Source of the DNA: Rhizophagus irregularis
Lineage: Eukaryota > Glomeromycota > Glomeromycetes > Glomerales > Glomeraceae
Direction of reading: 5' to 3'
NCBI RefSeq assembly: GCF_026210795.1
Contig: NC_089443.1
Coordinates: 3,100,001 to 3,164,000 of the forward strand
DNA: 64,000 bases
Numbering within the stretch: the first letter of the stretch is position 1; every line of letters starts with the position of its first letter. A model generated the notes under the pieces. It worked only from the letters and a program-made list of their open reading frames with translations, ran no database searches and had not been told where the DNA came from. The position numbers were made by a program, and so were the translations under genes. Below are positions 8,710 through 26,672 of the stretch, piece by piece.

Positions 8710-11246
8710 ATGAACCATAGTAAATTTTCATTTATTTTTAAAGGTTCTAGCATTATTGATAAAATCTTCTCAGATGAAGACAAATATAAAGCTTTAGCGG
8801 AACTTGCAGGTCCACTCATTTTACATGATGAATATTTGCTTGCACAACGGCTTGGAAATATCAAAGTCGCGTTGGCCTTTTGGATAAGAAGAATACAAAC
8901 GTCTTTGACAAACGATGACCAGGAAGCCTTATACACGCGTTTATTATCAAAACAACAAGACTTACTAATTAGGAATCAGGATTCTATATTATACAATGAT
9001 AATCTTAACATAAATTTACCCCCTGATTGTACACACAATCTAGCCAGTGATAAGGCAGCCACGACGTGTACATCTGATAGCTCCATGGATACACAAAGTT
9101 GTACTACATCACTTGCTAAGCCGCCTCAGTCACGTGAAAATAGCAATTACGCAATACCAACGAACAATAAGAAGAGAAAAACTAAGACTAAAGATTCACA
9201 TTTTTCTGCTACGTCGGACGTGAATAAAGTTCAACAACTGCATAAGGATATTGTACAAAATGACTTTTGCAGGGAAAACCAGATTGAAACGGAGACTGAG
9301 TCAATAAAGAATTTTGAACATATCGATAACAACACTCCAATGGAGGATGTTCTTCTCCTTCCAGCCCTCGATAGTAATCCGCAACAATCTGAAATATTGG
9401 TAGATTTCTCACCGGATAGGAACGATAACACATCGTTGCCAATACAACCATCCACAACAATGAATACGAGCCACGAATCGGATACTATATGGAGAGAATT
9501 ATGGTTGCTCAATCAAGATGTCATAATAAACGATGCTGACGATAATAGCGATAAAAATATCACCAACAATAATGTAAAAGGAACAGTTATGGATTAGGAT
9601 TCCTCCCGATCCATTTCATCATTACAAGAATTCGAATCAGCTATTAAAGCGGCTCCAAACACTACTGACACGAACACTGATGATGCGATGGATCATAAAT
9701 GGTATCCCCCATCAAAAATCAAAAAACCATCAAAAATCCTTTCAGACATCAAAAAACACTCGCCACGCAACAATGTATCTATCCATGCATATACAGAAGA
9801 GAAAGTTGCCACGTATGATGCGTTCATTCCAATTAACGACATTGATCATTACAACATGGTCGAGGATAAGATCTCTTTTATAGAACTCAATGTACGAAAC
9901 ATGTCTGACTACGCTGGCATCGAGTATAACGCAAAGGATAAACAGATAATTATAAAAAACTATGTTCTTGGAGGAATGAGAAGAATGGTTCGCGTTTTCA
10001 ACCACTACTTCAAGACTAGCAATTTCAAGATGACCGAAAAGAAGTACTACACGTTACATGGTCAACGAATCTCAAGCAGAGAATTCAAGATCCTAGAAGT
10101 CCCCAATAATACAGACAAAAATGCTATCGAAAGCAGCATTCGAAGCCTGCTACATGGCTGCCCATTTTTTATAACAGATAAGAGTTATAAATATAGATCC
10201 GAGACCACAATGACTGTTTACTTTACGGTAAAGGATGAATATACCAGGCAATTATTGAAAAACGTCTGGTCCATTGATATAGAAAACTATATATATCGTC
10301 TTGGCCCGCACATTTTAAAACTAGTGATTTTGATGATAGAAAGAAACATAGAGGAGAATTCATTGGCTTTAGTGACGAACATACAGCAGCAAAAGCGATG
10401 GAGATGACATCTCCATTTAATCTGAAGAGTGCCTTCAAACAAAGCCCGGACAAGATAATCGTCGAATTCCAAAATGAGGCAGATCTCTTTAATGCTTGTG
10501 AGAAACGATACCACTTCAATGATTTTAGTGTTAAAGGTTACCCAATTGGCTATAATTGGCCACAAAGAGATCAAGCCATCAGTAAGGTTGCTTGCCAAAA
10601 CCTAGGGGTTTAGACAAGATGGCGTTTCGCCGAAAAGTGAAATTCTGCCGAAACTATATTAAAGTTATATTAAAAAACTGGCAAAACTTTGGAGAAAGGC
10701 GAAACTGCCGAAACTTATTATAAATGCCGAAACTGCCAAAACTCTGCCGAAACTATAATAAATCTATAGTAAAATTTTGACGAAACTAATCGTAAGATTT
10801 TGAAGAGGTTTAGACAAGCAACCTTAGCCATCAGCAAACTTAAAAAAGCACAAAACGTTAATATTCATCATCAGACATGTAATCAATCAACATCAGATGT
10901 TGCCAATGTGCACAACACTAACACGACCCGTTGCTCCAGCGACAACGATAAAATGAATAACGTGGCCAACAAACAACACAAGTCCATAGAATATAAGGGA
11001 AATAATTCTCAACGGAAAATATACAGGAGAGATACTGGCGCAAATAAATCTCGCAGAAACCAGAAAGAGTTTAGTCATTTACCATCGTGCGCTAGTAGCT
11101 CTAATAGTATACCTCTTGGAGTTAATTCAAGGAGGAGATTAAATAATAACAAGAACAACTCGACTAGTACGAGTAAGACACCCGTCGACACATCAAGTAC
11201 GCATAGTAATACACCCATCAATATCAATCGCCAAGAGGATTGGGAT

Positions 11247-11267
<21 letters not shown>
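8710..11267 (+). pseudogene. LINE ORF1 protein (nucleic-acid-binding), broken
   Basis: The frame opens at ATG 8710 (MNHSKFSFIFKGSSI) and runs to a TAG at 9595-9597. The same frame then stays open through MDHKWYPPSKI to about 10315. There a frameshift moves to a frame reading HRGEFIGFSDEHTAAKAM, which resembles the RNP-like strand and helix of an RRM. A further one-base slip lies in GGGG at about 10605. A 188-bp insertion flanked by a 12-bp repeat follows (10619-10806). The C-terminal part (RFRQATLAISKLKKAQ to DWDEVMSLC) is Ser/Thr/Asn-rich and basic. Length would be about 780 residues. Its role in LINEs is RNA binding and chaperoning in the retrotransposition particle. Domain boundaries are estimates. 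Confidence 0.7.
10619..10806. mobile_element. 188-bp insertion inside LINE ORF1 with 12-bp target duplication
   Basis: GGTTTAGACAAG stands at 10607-10618 and again at 10807-10818, exactly 200 bp apart. The insert is rich in GCCGAAACT and CGAAACT phrases and does not match the protein-coding texture on either side. Removing it and one G rejoins the ORF1 frame (NLG then FRQATL). The phrases resemble the subterminal repeats of the hAT-type elements at 21712 and 38257. However, the ends are not inverted repeats and the duplication is longer than 8 bp. The class is unknown. Confidence 0.7.
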
Positions 11268-17105
<5,838 letters not shown>

Positions 17106-17373
17106 TAGGTCCCGTGATCACCAGACATTGAAGATAGGGCCTTTACTGGTGTAAGATGGACCGTTACTAAACGAAGTCTACCTACGGAGTCGAAACGATC
17201 ACTCGACAGTGCACACGTGGGGTACTACTGGTATGACGAGTGGTTTGTAGTTTAATTATATTAGAGTAGTTATTAGGGAATTTTACTTTGTATATATTTT
17301 CTTTATTTTTTTTACTTTAATAAAACTGCAAATGCGCTGCGGAAAAAAAAAAAAAAAAAAATTATATTTTTAT

Positions 17374-18324
17374 ATTTTTTATATACAGTTCCATTTGATA
17401 TTAAAGGTATTAATTTAATTCAGTATGGTAAATTATTTTATAAGAATTCGTTTACTACTAATAGATGTCACTATAAAAAATTTTAACTTTTATATAAAAT
17501 CTTACTTTAAAATTTACTTGGTTAATTAGCTAAAAAGAAAAAAATTATAATAATATAATATGAAATTTCTTTTTATAGTAAAATTTTTAATAAATTTTAT
17601 ATATAAATTTTATTTTAAGTTTGAAAGTAATCTATTTTAAAAGTAGATGGGTATCTCATCTATTCTTGATAATAGATAAACATTTAATTTTATTACACTA
17701 CTTAACCTTTTGAAATTAATACAAAATTTATATCTTTTATCTTTTTTTTTTTGCTAAATTCTATTTTACACTTTTATCAAATTTTAAAATAATTATTTAT
17801 TATTATATTAAATTTGAACAGTTCAATACAATATATAAAATCTGAAAAAAAAAATTGTGTATACATGTATATAAGAAAAAATTTTTTGTGCATATACAAG
17901 ATTTTATTATATATTATATTTAATTCAATTTTTAAAATTTTTTATGCATAATTTTATATACGATATATAAAATAAAAATATTTGTATATAAAATGTGCAT
18001 TATATTAAAAGTAAATGTTTTAAAAAGTTTAAAAATTAGTGAGTAAGTTAAACTGGCTTTTTGGCAAAAAATATTAAAAAAAAGTATCAATATTAAAACC
18101 ATTCTATAGAGGTTTAAATAGCATAAAAGATTTAATTATGTTATAATTTTGTTGTAAGAAAATTAAAAGGAAAAAGAAAGAAGACAGTACTAATAATATA
18201 TACATAAATGCTTAATATAGATATAAAAGCCAAAAAATTAGGCTAATTTAAAGTTATATGATTATTAAAGGTCAAGTATATAGTTAGTTACTTTTGTTTT
18301 ATTTTTTTATTTTCTTTTATGAAG
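17374..18324. other. AT-rich intergenic DNA without recognisable gene
   Basis: Nearly a kilobase of AT-rich sequence contains many homopolymers and no ORF above background. I see no inverted or direct repeats that can be supported. Confidence 0.6.
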
Positions 18325-18984
18325 TACAGTTCAACTCTCTTTATAGTTACACATTTGGAACAGTCCATATTTGGTGATTATAAAGAGATGTGACTATATA
18401 AAAATTTTCTTATATTAGTATATCATAATTCTGGCCAAAAATTAACATAATTTTAATCAGAATTATACTTAAAACTTTATTGTATCGTAACTCTGCCAAT
18501 ATTAATTGTAGAGAAATGATCTTACCGCCATTCAATTCATCTTGATGAGACAGTTCTAATGGTAAAAAATATATTGAAATCCAATCACTAGATTAATTTC
18601 TGAAATTAAAAAAATATTAATGGTTTTTGTGTAATAACTCTGCCAATATTAATTCTAAAAAAATGATCTTACTACCATTTGATTCGTCTTGATGAGACAA
18701 ATCTAATGGTATAAGATACATCAAAATCCAATTACTAGATCAATTTCCAAAATTAAAAAATATTAAATGGTTTTTAAGTAGTAACTCCATCAATATTGAT
18801 CTCAATTTGTCTTGATGAAGTGATTCCAATGAGCTATTAATCGTCTTTTTACAATCACTAGGTACTGAGAAATTTAGCAAAATGTTAAATAGCACAGTAA
18901 ATGTAAATCAAGAAATATGATAATGCCGATGTTTAACATTTTGTTGAATAACTCATCAGCCAGTAATTGTAAAAGGATAAAACT

Positions 18985-19296
18985 TATGGAAAGGTACTAA
19001 ATAGTTGATGTTACCTGTCAAAAGTCCTCCATGAAAGTAGGTGCTTTTTAAAGGTTGTAAAATAAATTGAGTACTAGTATCATGCAATGGGTATAAGATG
19101 AGTAGGTGGCGTATTCTTAGCTTCAGATCAGCCTTAAAATTAGCCTGATGGAAAATGTCTTCATATATGGTTCTGTCTACTTGAGAAATTAAGTATTAGT
19201 AGTATAGTTACCCTTAAAGATGATAGGATACTAGCCCGAGTATGCCTTATAAGAGATAGAGAGAGGCTTGGCCGTAAACACTAGCAAAGTAAAAGA
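18985..19296. mobile_element. 312-bp insertion with 8-bp target duplication, class unknown
   Basis: ATAAACT-type flanks, exactly ATAAAACT at 18977-18984 and 19297-19304, bound a segment absent from the two sister MITE copies. The insert starts TATGGAAAGGTAC and ends CAAAGTAAAAGA. I see no inverted termini, no long ORF and no clear tRNA-type B box. A SINE or an end-eroded hAT derivative are both possible. It is less AT-rich than its surroundings. Confidence 0.65.
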
Positions 19297-19432
19297 ATAA
19301 AACTGCCACCATTCGATTTGTCTCAGTGAGACGATTCTAACAAGCTATGGTACATCTTTGTACGATTATTAGATGTCAAGTTATTTAATATATTCTTTAT
19401 ACAACTGTGATTATAAACGGTTCTTTTTAATA

Positions 19433-20393
19433 CAGTCAACTCTCTTTATAGTCACACATTTGGGACAGTCCATATTTGGTAATTATAAAAAGATGTGACT
19501 ATATAAAAAATTTCTTATATTTGTATATCATAATTCCGGCCAAAAATTAACATAATTTTAGCCAGAATTATACTTAAAACTTTATTGTATCGTAACTTCG
19601 CTAATATTAATCGTAGAGAGATGATCTTACTGCCATTCGATTCGTCTTGATGAGACGGTTCTAATGGTATAAAATACATAGAAATCCAATCACTAGATTA
19701 ATTTCCGAAATTAAAAAAATATTAATAGTTTTTGTGTAATAACTCTGCCAATATTGATCCTAGAGAGACAATCTTACTACCATTCGATTCGTCTTGATGA
19801 GACGAATCTAATGGTATAAGATACATCGAAATCCAATCACTAGATCAATTTCCGAAATTAAAAAATATTAAATGGTTTTTAAGTAATAACTCCGCCAATA
19901 TTGATCACAGAGAGATGAGCTTACCACCATTCGATTCGTCTCGATGAGGCGATTCCAACGAGCTATAAATCGTCTTTTTACAATCACTAGGTACCGAGAA
20001 ATCTAGCAAAATGTTAAATGGCGCAGTAAACGTAAATCAAGAAATATTATAATGCCGATGTTTAACATTTTGTTGAATAACTCGTCAGCCAGTGATTGGA
20101 AAAGGATAAAACTACCACCATTCGATTCGTCTCAGTGAGACGATTCTAACAAGCTATGATACATCTTTGTACGATTATTAGATGCCAAGTTATTTAATAT
20201 ATTCTTTATATAACTGTGATTATAAACGGTTCTTTTTAATATAAGATTTTTGAGGATAGGTGTGATAGTGACTATAGATAGATCGTGACTATATAGGATA
20301 GATTTTAATAATAAAGTGTTTTGAACATTCAACTGGTGTGACTATATAGTAGAATGTGACTATAACGGGAGTGACTATAGAGGGAGTTGACTG
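19433..20393. mobile_element. TA-target MITE, family 1, copy 3 (inner)
   Basis: This is a complete 961-bp element, CAGTCAACTCTC to GAGTTGACTG, inserted at a TA inside copy 2. The host sequence ...TCTTTTTAATA resumes after it as TTAGATTTTTGAGG. It is closer to copy 1 than its host is, so it is the younger insertion. It has the internal CCATTCGATTCGTC hairpin units and no coding capacity. Confidence 0.88.
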
Positions 20394-20536
20394 TATTAGA
20401 TTTTTGAGGATAGGTGTGATAGTGACTGACTATATAGGATAGATTTTAATAATAAAGTGTTTTGAACATTCAACTGGTATGACTATATAGTAGAATGTGA
20501 CTATAATGGGAGTGACTATAAAGGGAATTAACTGTA

Positions 20537-20996
20537 GCTAATTTTTAAGAAACAAATTATCAAAATGGAAAAAATGAATAATTTTTTTTTTACATTATTT
20601 TCTATTTAATAATATTTACTTAGATAGATTTTAGTAAAAAAAACGTAAATGTTATTTGGTCAAATCATGTGATTTATATCAATTATTTCCTTTTTTAAGT
20701 TAAATATTATTAAAATCAGTAAGATCAATTTTTAGTTATGAAATGGATATTATTAAAAAAGAAAATGATCTGCATATACTTATAATCAATATTATATGAA
20801 TGGATAATCAGATTTTATCTCTAATTAGAAAGAAAAATATATAGATGTAGTATTTATTGAATTTTTATCTTTTTATATCATTTCATATTTAATATATTTA
20901 CATATGTCAAATTTCTTTTTTGAAAAAAAATATATAGATTTCATTTATATTATTTTATTGAATTATTTTTATAGTTTCATTATTTTGTATTTAATA
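20537..20996. other. AT-rich intergenic DNA without recognisable gene
   Basis: The sequence is plain and AT-rich; nothing coding or structured can be supported. Confidence 0.5.
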
Positions 20997-20998
20997 AT

Positions 20999-21166
20999 AA
21001 GAGTGAATTTATTTACCACACCCTGCATTACAAAACACATCCTTCTTTTTTTGTAAATTATTTATATCGATCTTTAGTTTATACACCGCACCCCCCTTAA
21101 AATGGCAAATGATAAACATAAAAATATATATAAATTTGTAACGCAGGGTGCAGTAAATATATACTT
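20999..21166. mobile_element. Small MITE, about 168 bp
   Basis: The left end, GTGAATTTATTTACCACACC continuing into CTGCATTACAAA, is matched in inverted form at the right end by TTTGTAACGCAGGGTGCAGT and on into AAATATATACTTA. Inverted repeats span about 30 bp. The interior is AT-rich and non-coding. Target duplication is not certain (TAA/TTA context). A partial relative of the terminus is at about 21661. Confidence 0.6.
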
Positions 21167-21711
21167 ATCAGCGGAATTGAATTTTTGAATTATGACAGAC
21201 GTAATTAAAATGCTGTAATTTGCCATAATTATATGTTTTATTAGTAAACATTTGTACTGATGTAATTGTTTTTGGCTATACCGTAATATTTTGACATTGA
21301 CTTTTTAACTTTACTGAGAAGTATAAGTAAATACATTATTTCTAATAATAATATATATATACTAGCTAATAAAAAAAGATTTATACATATATACTATTTA
21401 TAGCATAACAACTAAACATAGGTAACGAAACTAAAACTTCCCAAAATTCTGTCAGTTTCAATATATACGAAATAGAGTTTTGAAAATGCATATATTTTTC
21501 TGATTTCTGAGTCCTGACCTGAAATTAAAATATACCTGAAATTATTATTAGTTTTCCTTACAGTAAATCTTAAATAAAGGTATCAAATTTAATTTCTAAT
21601 AGTTTGTTCACTATTAAATTATTTCTAACATTAAATCCAAATTAACTATATAATTATTAGAGTAGAATTTATTTACTCCATTATATTTCTCAATCCTCAC
21701 ATAGCGTCAGA

Positions 21712-24700
21712 TAATGATACCGGGCAAAACTGAAACCTTTCGTCACATGACGAAACTGAAATATATTTCGTCACTATACTTAATTTCCGAAATTCCGAAA
21801 TGTTTCATCATCTGACGAAATTATCACATGACGAAACTAAATATAGATAGATCCGCATAGATAATCAAAGTTCGAAATAAAAATTTCTCTAGTACTCCGA
21901 GTCTCCGAATATACAATATAATGTAATGAATATATTATGTAATAATGTGCTTCTATAATCTATATTATAGATATTTCGTGATGAGTACGTCATACGTGTT
22001 GTATTGCTTCTCAACAAACTGACAAACAGACAAAGAAAGTCATTGAAGATTTAAAGTCCATACGTCTAAGGTAAAAAAAGAAATCTAGGTCATCGAATCA
22101 CGAGAGATGAGCATTTTGAACGTTTTAAAACACCTCTCGTTTAAGTCTGCCGGTCATTTTTCAGCAAAATGTACTTATTGTACAAAATACTGGCCTCGTG
22201 GTACTCCAAATGAGCTAGAAGCACATTTAGCAAATGATTGTAAAGATGTTTCAGAGTATATTCGTTCTTTTTACGGTGCGTCTCACGCAAATTTTGGAAA
22301 TGAGAATGCTTCTCTGTCAAATAGTAATAAAAAAAGAAAGACCCAAAACTTGATCAGCGAAATAACTGAATGGTATGAACCGACCACCTTACCCTCTTCA
22401 AAAATAGCCTCTATCACTCGCGCCCTTTTGCGCGCATTTGTGTGTTGTGGCATTCCTTTCTCGGTAATTCAGAATCCATTTTTTATTGAGTTTCTTAATG
22501 AGATAAGACCGGGATATGAATCACCTAGATGAATTACTTAGTAGTAGACTTTTAATCGAGGAAACATCAAGGATCAATAAAAAAGTTGATGTCATTATCA
22601 AGAATTCCAGCAATTTAACGCTTGGTAAGATAGTTTTTAAGTTAATTATTTTTTTTTTATTTTAATATATTTTTAAAATCTAATTTTTTAAAGCTCTTGA
22701 CGGATGGACAAGCCCAACTGGCGCCTCTATCTATAATTACATAATTCTAACACCTGATCGAGAACAATATCTTTATGCCCTTCATGATTACTCTAGTGAT
22801 CATCATACGGGGAATTTCTTGCAAATGGAATTGCCGATGTTATAGAAAAAATTGGTCCTAAAAAAATTACAGCATTAGTTACGGATAATGCTGCTAATTG
22901 TGTTAAAGCACGAGAGATAATTTCAAGTCAATATCCAAATATTATCAACATTCGATGTATTGCTCATTTTGTTAACTTGATAACTAAAGATATTATGGGT
23001 ATGTTTTAAAATTCAAATAATATTATAATTTACAATTTCTAATTACAACTTCTCTAATTTTACTAAATTTAGGTCATGATTTTGCTAAACAAACAATTAA
23101 AAGTTGCAATCAAATTGCATCGTTTTTCAAAAATCTCATACAGGAGGACGTTTATTAGCCGACGCTGCATCCACGTTAAAAATTAAAGGCGGAAGTCTCA
23201 AATCATATTGCGAGACTAGGTGGACCTCTATGTATGAAACTACCAATTCAGTTTCGCGTTTACAAGACACTTTAGAAACTGTAAGTTGTATTTATTACTC
23301 ATCTTATTTTACAAATTATATTACAATTTATATTTTAATACTATAAATAATTATAGGTTTTATTAAACAATCCTAATGATATTACAAGCAAAGCTGTTAA
23401 AAAATATATCCGAAGCTTAGAATTTTTTGGAAATGTTAACAAATTAACAGAGGTTTTAAAGCCAATTAAAACCGCAATTACTTTACTTGAAAGTGCAAAC
23501 ACTAATCTCTCAGACTGTTTCATACAATTAATTTTATTAGCAAATGCTATTAAAAAATTACCTTCTCAAAAAATGATGGAATTTCATCAGCACTGTATCA
23601 AAGCGTTTAATAAACGTTGGGCTAATTTTGATCCAAAATTGTATATACTCGCGTACTTCTTACATCCGGGTTATCGTGGTTAGTATAATTATCTAATTTT
23701 TTTTTGAATATTATAAAACATAATGTAAATATATAATCTAATGATTCTAATCCTTTAATATCTTTAATAGCAACTGGATTAAAAATAGAATATTGGAAAA
23801 TTATAACTACCACTGCAGCGCAAATTTGGCAAAATAATGGAGGGGATAAGAGATCATGTTGACCGTCTCAAAATGCACAAATGCGTAACTATGAATTGCG
23901 ACGTGAGCCATACGATCAAGAATTTGATAGGCAACTTGAAACACCAATGAGTTGGTGGCTTTCAATCAAAGATAAATATGATCATCTTTGTGATTTGGCC
24001 ATAATGATATTTTCTATTACTCCACACAGTGCGGGGTGCGAAAGAGTTTTTTCTACTTTAGGTTGTGGTTGCTATGGTAAGCGAAGACAACGTTTAGGAC
24101 TTTCAAGAGTTGAGGTGCTTACGGCAAAGATTCGTTCATTTTATATATCCAATATAAGAGCCGATTGCTTGTTTATGCTAGCCAAAAATATACAGGGATG
24201 AATTACATAAATGGTTAATGATTCGGTATTTTTACAATTTGAAAATGTGGATGAAAGTGAAACGACTTCGAGCCTTTAGAAATTCAATCACGAAGTTCAA
24301 GTTTTAATAATTGAGAAATTTATTGATTTAAAGAAAACAGTAAGGGAATTAGATGATGAAAATAGTGATACGAAGTGCAAGTGATAGCGAAATTGATAGC
24401 AGTAGTGTTGATGATAATTACGGTGAAGACGATAGTGACAATGAAAATGATAATTTGGAAGTGGAAACTGATGGGTATAATATTGAAGAATTAACTAATA
24501 AATATTTGCTGGATAATGAAGATACGTTGTAAATTGTAGTTAGAAATTAGAATAATAATCCAGAAATCAAGATTTTTTTTTTGCGTATTAATAAATATTA
24601 TAAAAAATTAATGTTCTCAATTGTAAACTTGAATTATTAACGCAAATTGTTTGTAAATTTTATTGATATTAACGAAATTGTTTCAAATGAAACATAAACT

Positions 24701-24899
24701 GACCATAATTTAAAGTTTTTTTATGATTATCATGTGTTTATTGTATTATAATCAGTTACGTTTTAACCAAAATTGGTTTCGTCATTTCGGATAAAAGATT
24801 AAGTTTCGGAATTAGTTTAGGTTTCGGAAAAGGTTTAGTAACTTAAAAAAAATCCTAAACGTTTCGGATTTGAAAAAACAGTTTCGTCCGGAATCATTA
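21712..24899 (+). mobile_element. Complete hAT transposon with 8-bp target duplication
   Basis: GCGTCAGA stands at 21704-21711 and 24900-24907. The termini are TAATGATACCGGGCAAAACT on the left and, inverted, TAATGATTCCGGACGAAACT on the right. The 3188-bp element encloses a decayed hAT transposase gene. Subterminal regions are rich in CGAAAC/GTTTCG phrases, as usual for hAT transposase binding sites. Confidence 0.9.
22107..24201 (+). pseudogene. hAT transposase, several introns and frameshifts
   Basis: Order of parts: BED-type zinc finger (CTYCTKYW...HLANDC, about residues 22-46), then a frame change at about 22530 into LDELLSSRLLIEE. An intron at about 22626-22694 follows, then the catalytic core with ALDGWTSPTGAS and VTDNAANC. 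Next is another intron after KDIMG, then GGRLLADAAS and SYCETRW. A third intron follows DTLET, and the C-terminal dimerisation domain has HSAGCERVFSTLG. Frameshifts are visible near 22530, 22813 (ggggaa) and 23130, with another break near 23860. The D, D and E positions expected of hAT enzymes are still present. The protein would cut and paste the enclosing element in the nucleus. This copy cannot encode it as it stands. Confidence 0.88.
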
Positions 24900-24907
24900 G
24901 CGTCAGA

Positions 24908-25364
24908 TATTATGAATTCCTTGATTTTAGTTTAATTCAGATTTGATGATTATTAAGTACGTGACTTTATCAATATGACATATGGCATAGTTGTTTAAGC
25001 AATTTAATTGGGTAATGCTGGTTTTAAAATATCGGGATAGGTTTTGGAATATTGGAAGTTGTTTCAAGTTTCAGTAAAAGTTTAGGTTACAGGTTGAATT
25101 TTAATTCATATATACTAAAACCTGAAACATTTAAAAATGCTCTTAGGAGTTTCAATACCCATGTTTAATAACAACCTAAAAATGAAGTGCAAATAGGAAA
25201 AGAAAAAAGATATAATATTAGTAATAAAGATAAAAAAATGAAATTGAATAGTAAAAGTATAATAAAAAAAATACTGAAATAGAAAAAAATCCCAGAAAAA
25301 ATAATTGGAATAATAGAATGATTTACTTAGAAAGATTACTGAACAAATTTTTAGGCAGATCTTG
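24908..25364. other. AT-rich intergenic DNA
   Basis: This is AT-rich sequence with short GTTTCAAGTTTCAG phrases near 25060. No gene can be supported. Confidence 0.5.
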
Positions 25365-25365
25365 A

Positions 25366-25927
25366 CTATACATGAAATCGAAATTGGTTAATTTTGACCT
25401 CTGAAATGGTCAAAATGGTCAAAATGATTTTGACTTGAGTTCCTTCAAAAGTCAAAATGGTCGAAATTACGTCATAGTCATATGATTTTATAGTAAACAA
25501 TAGTATTAATTAACGATCTCCGCATCCAGTGATTCGATTTTTATGATCTTTACGCGATTGGATTCAGCTCATCAAGAGGATTCCAATGATATGTATTTCA
25601 TATTTGTAGCATTAATATTGAAGGGATTATTCATGTTTAAAATTTGATATTAAATAGTTTTATAATTTTTATAGTAAACAATAATTTTAAAATTTAAAGT
25701 TAACGATCTCTGCATCCAGTGAGGATTCCAATGATATGTATTTCATATCCGTAGCATCAATATTGACGGAGTTATTCACGTTTAAAATTTTATATTAAAT
25801 TATAATTATAAAAATCACATGACTATGATGTAATTTTGACCATTTCGACTTTAATTTCAACTTTTGACCTTCCCAAGTCAAAATATTTCTACTTTTGGGC
25901 TTTAATTTCAACTTCATGTATAGTTAA
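25366..25927. mobile_element. MITE of about 560 bp with nested inverted segments
   Basis: The left end CTTGACTATACATGAAAT is matched in inverted form by TTCATGTATAGTTAA at the right. A second inverted pair, AAGTCAAAATGGTCGAAATT and its complement, lies inside (about 25450 and 25850). The middle has two copies of a segment with GATTCCAATGATATGTATTT, related in reverse orientation to the internal unit of MITE family 1. Target duplication is not resolved. It is non-coding. Confidence 0.6.
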
Positions 25928-25929
25928 TA

Positions 25930-26670
25930 CTCTTAACCTTTATAATGGTTTAGAAAGTTTACAATCAAATATCTATTTTAGAACGAATATACAGGATTTT
26001 ATAATTTTAATTAACTATGCTTTTTGCTCTTTGTTATTTTATTTTTAGGGGGTTAATAATTGAATGGGATTCAGAGGCATTAAGGAGGTGAAATAAAAAA
26101 TTAATTTTATCTTAAGAATCAGGTTTCTAGAGCGAAATTGATAGAACGTCTTAAGTATATATTACTATAGTAGGTCTCAAATCCAGGTTAAAACTTATAT
26201 AGAAACTAATTGGTTAGTATTCGTTAGTTTAGAATCAGGTACCTGCAACTATTATTATAAAATTTTGTATATTTGTATTATTTTTACGATTTAATCGCTA
26301 ATAAAAAATAAAAAAAATAAAAATAAATAAAAATAAAAATAAAAAATAAAAATTACATAATAAATCAAATACCGTCTGAGAGTGCAAATTAGCAAGCTTC
26401 TTATTATATTTATATATTGTTGCCAAAACAGGTCTAATTATATATAAATCTAATTTATATTATATATATAATTCCAGTTTTTTTGTAATATACTGTATTG
26501 TTAATATATTAAAAATTTTTAGGGTTTTTAGGTTATAATTAACATAGTATAAAATTACTGTATATATATATTTTTTAATATAAAATTTTTAAGGATTTGA
26601 AATTGCTAATATTTTATTTATAAATTTTTGTAATTATATGAAAGTTAAATTTTTTTTCTTAAAACTAATA
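25930..26670. other. AT-rich intergenic DNA with (AAAAT)n microsatellite
   Basis: A simple AAATAAA/AAAAT repeat lies at about 26305-26355 and (TA)n runs near 26460. It probably includes the 3' untranslated region of the minus-strand gene at 26673. Nothing else is recognised. Confidence 0.5.
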
Positions 26671-26672
26671 AT

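Larger units (their letters stand above)
18327..20534. mobile_element. TA-target MITE, family 1, copy 2 (outer, twice interrupted)
   Basis: It starts CAGTTCAACTCTC and ends GGGAATTAACTG with TA at both sides, matching copy 1 with more divergence. It is interrupted by a 312-bp insert (18985-19296) and by a complete copy of the same family (19433-20393). Joining 18327-18984, 19305-19432 and 20396-20534 restores a copy-1-like element. It is non-coding. Confidence 0.8.
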
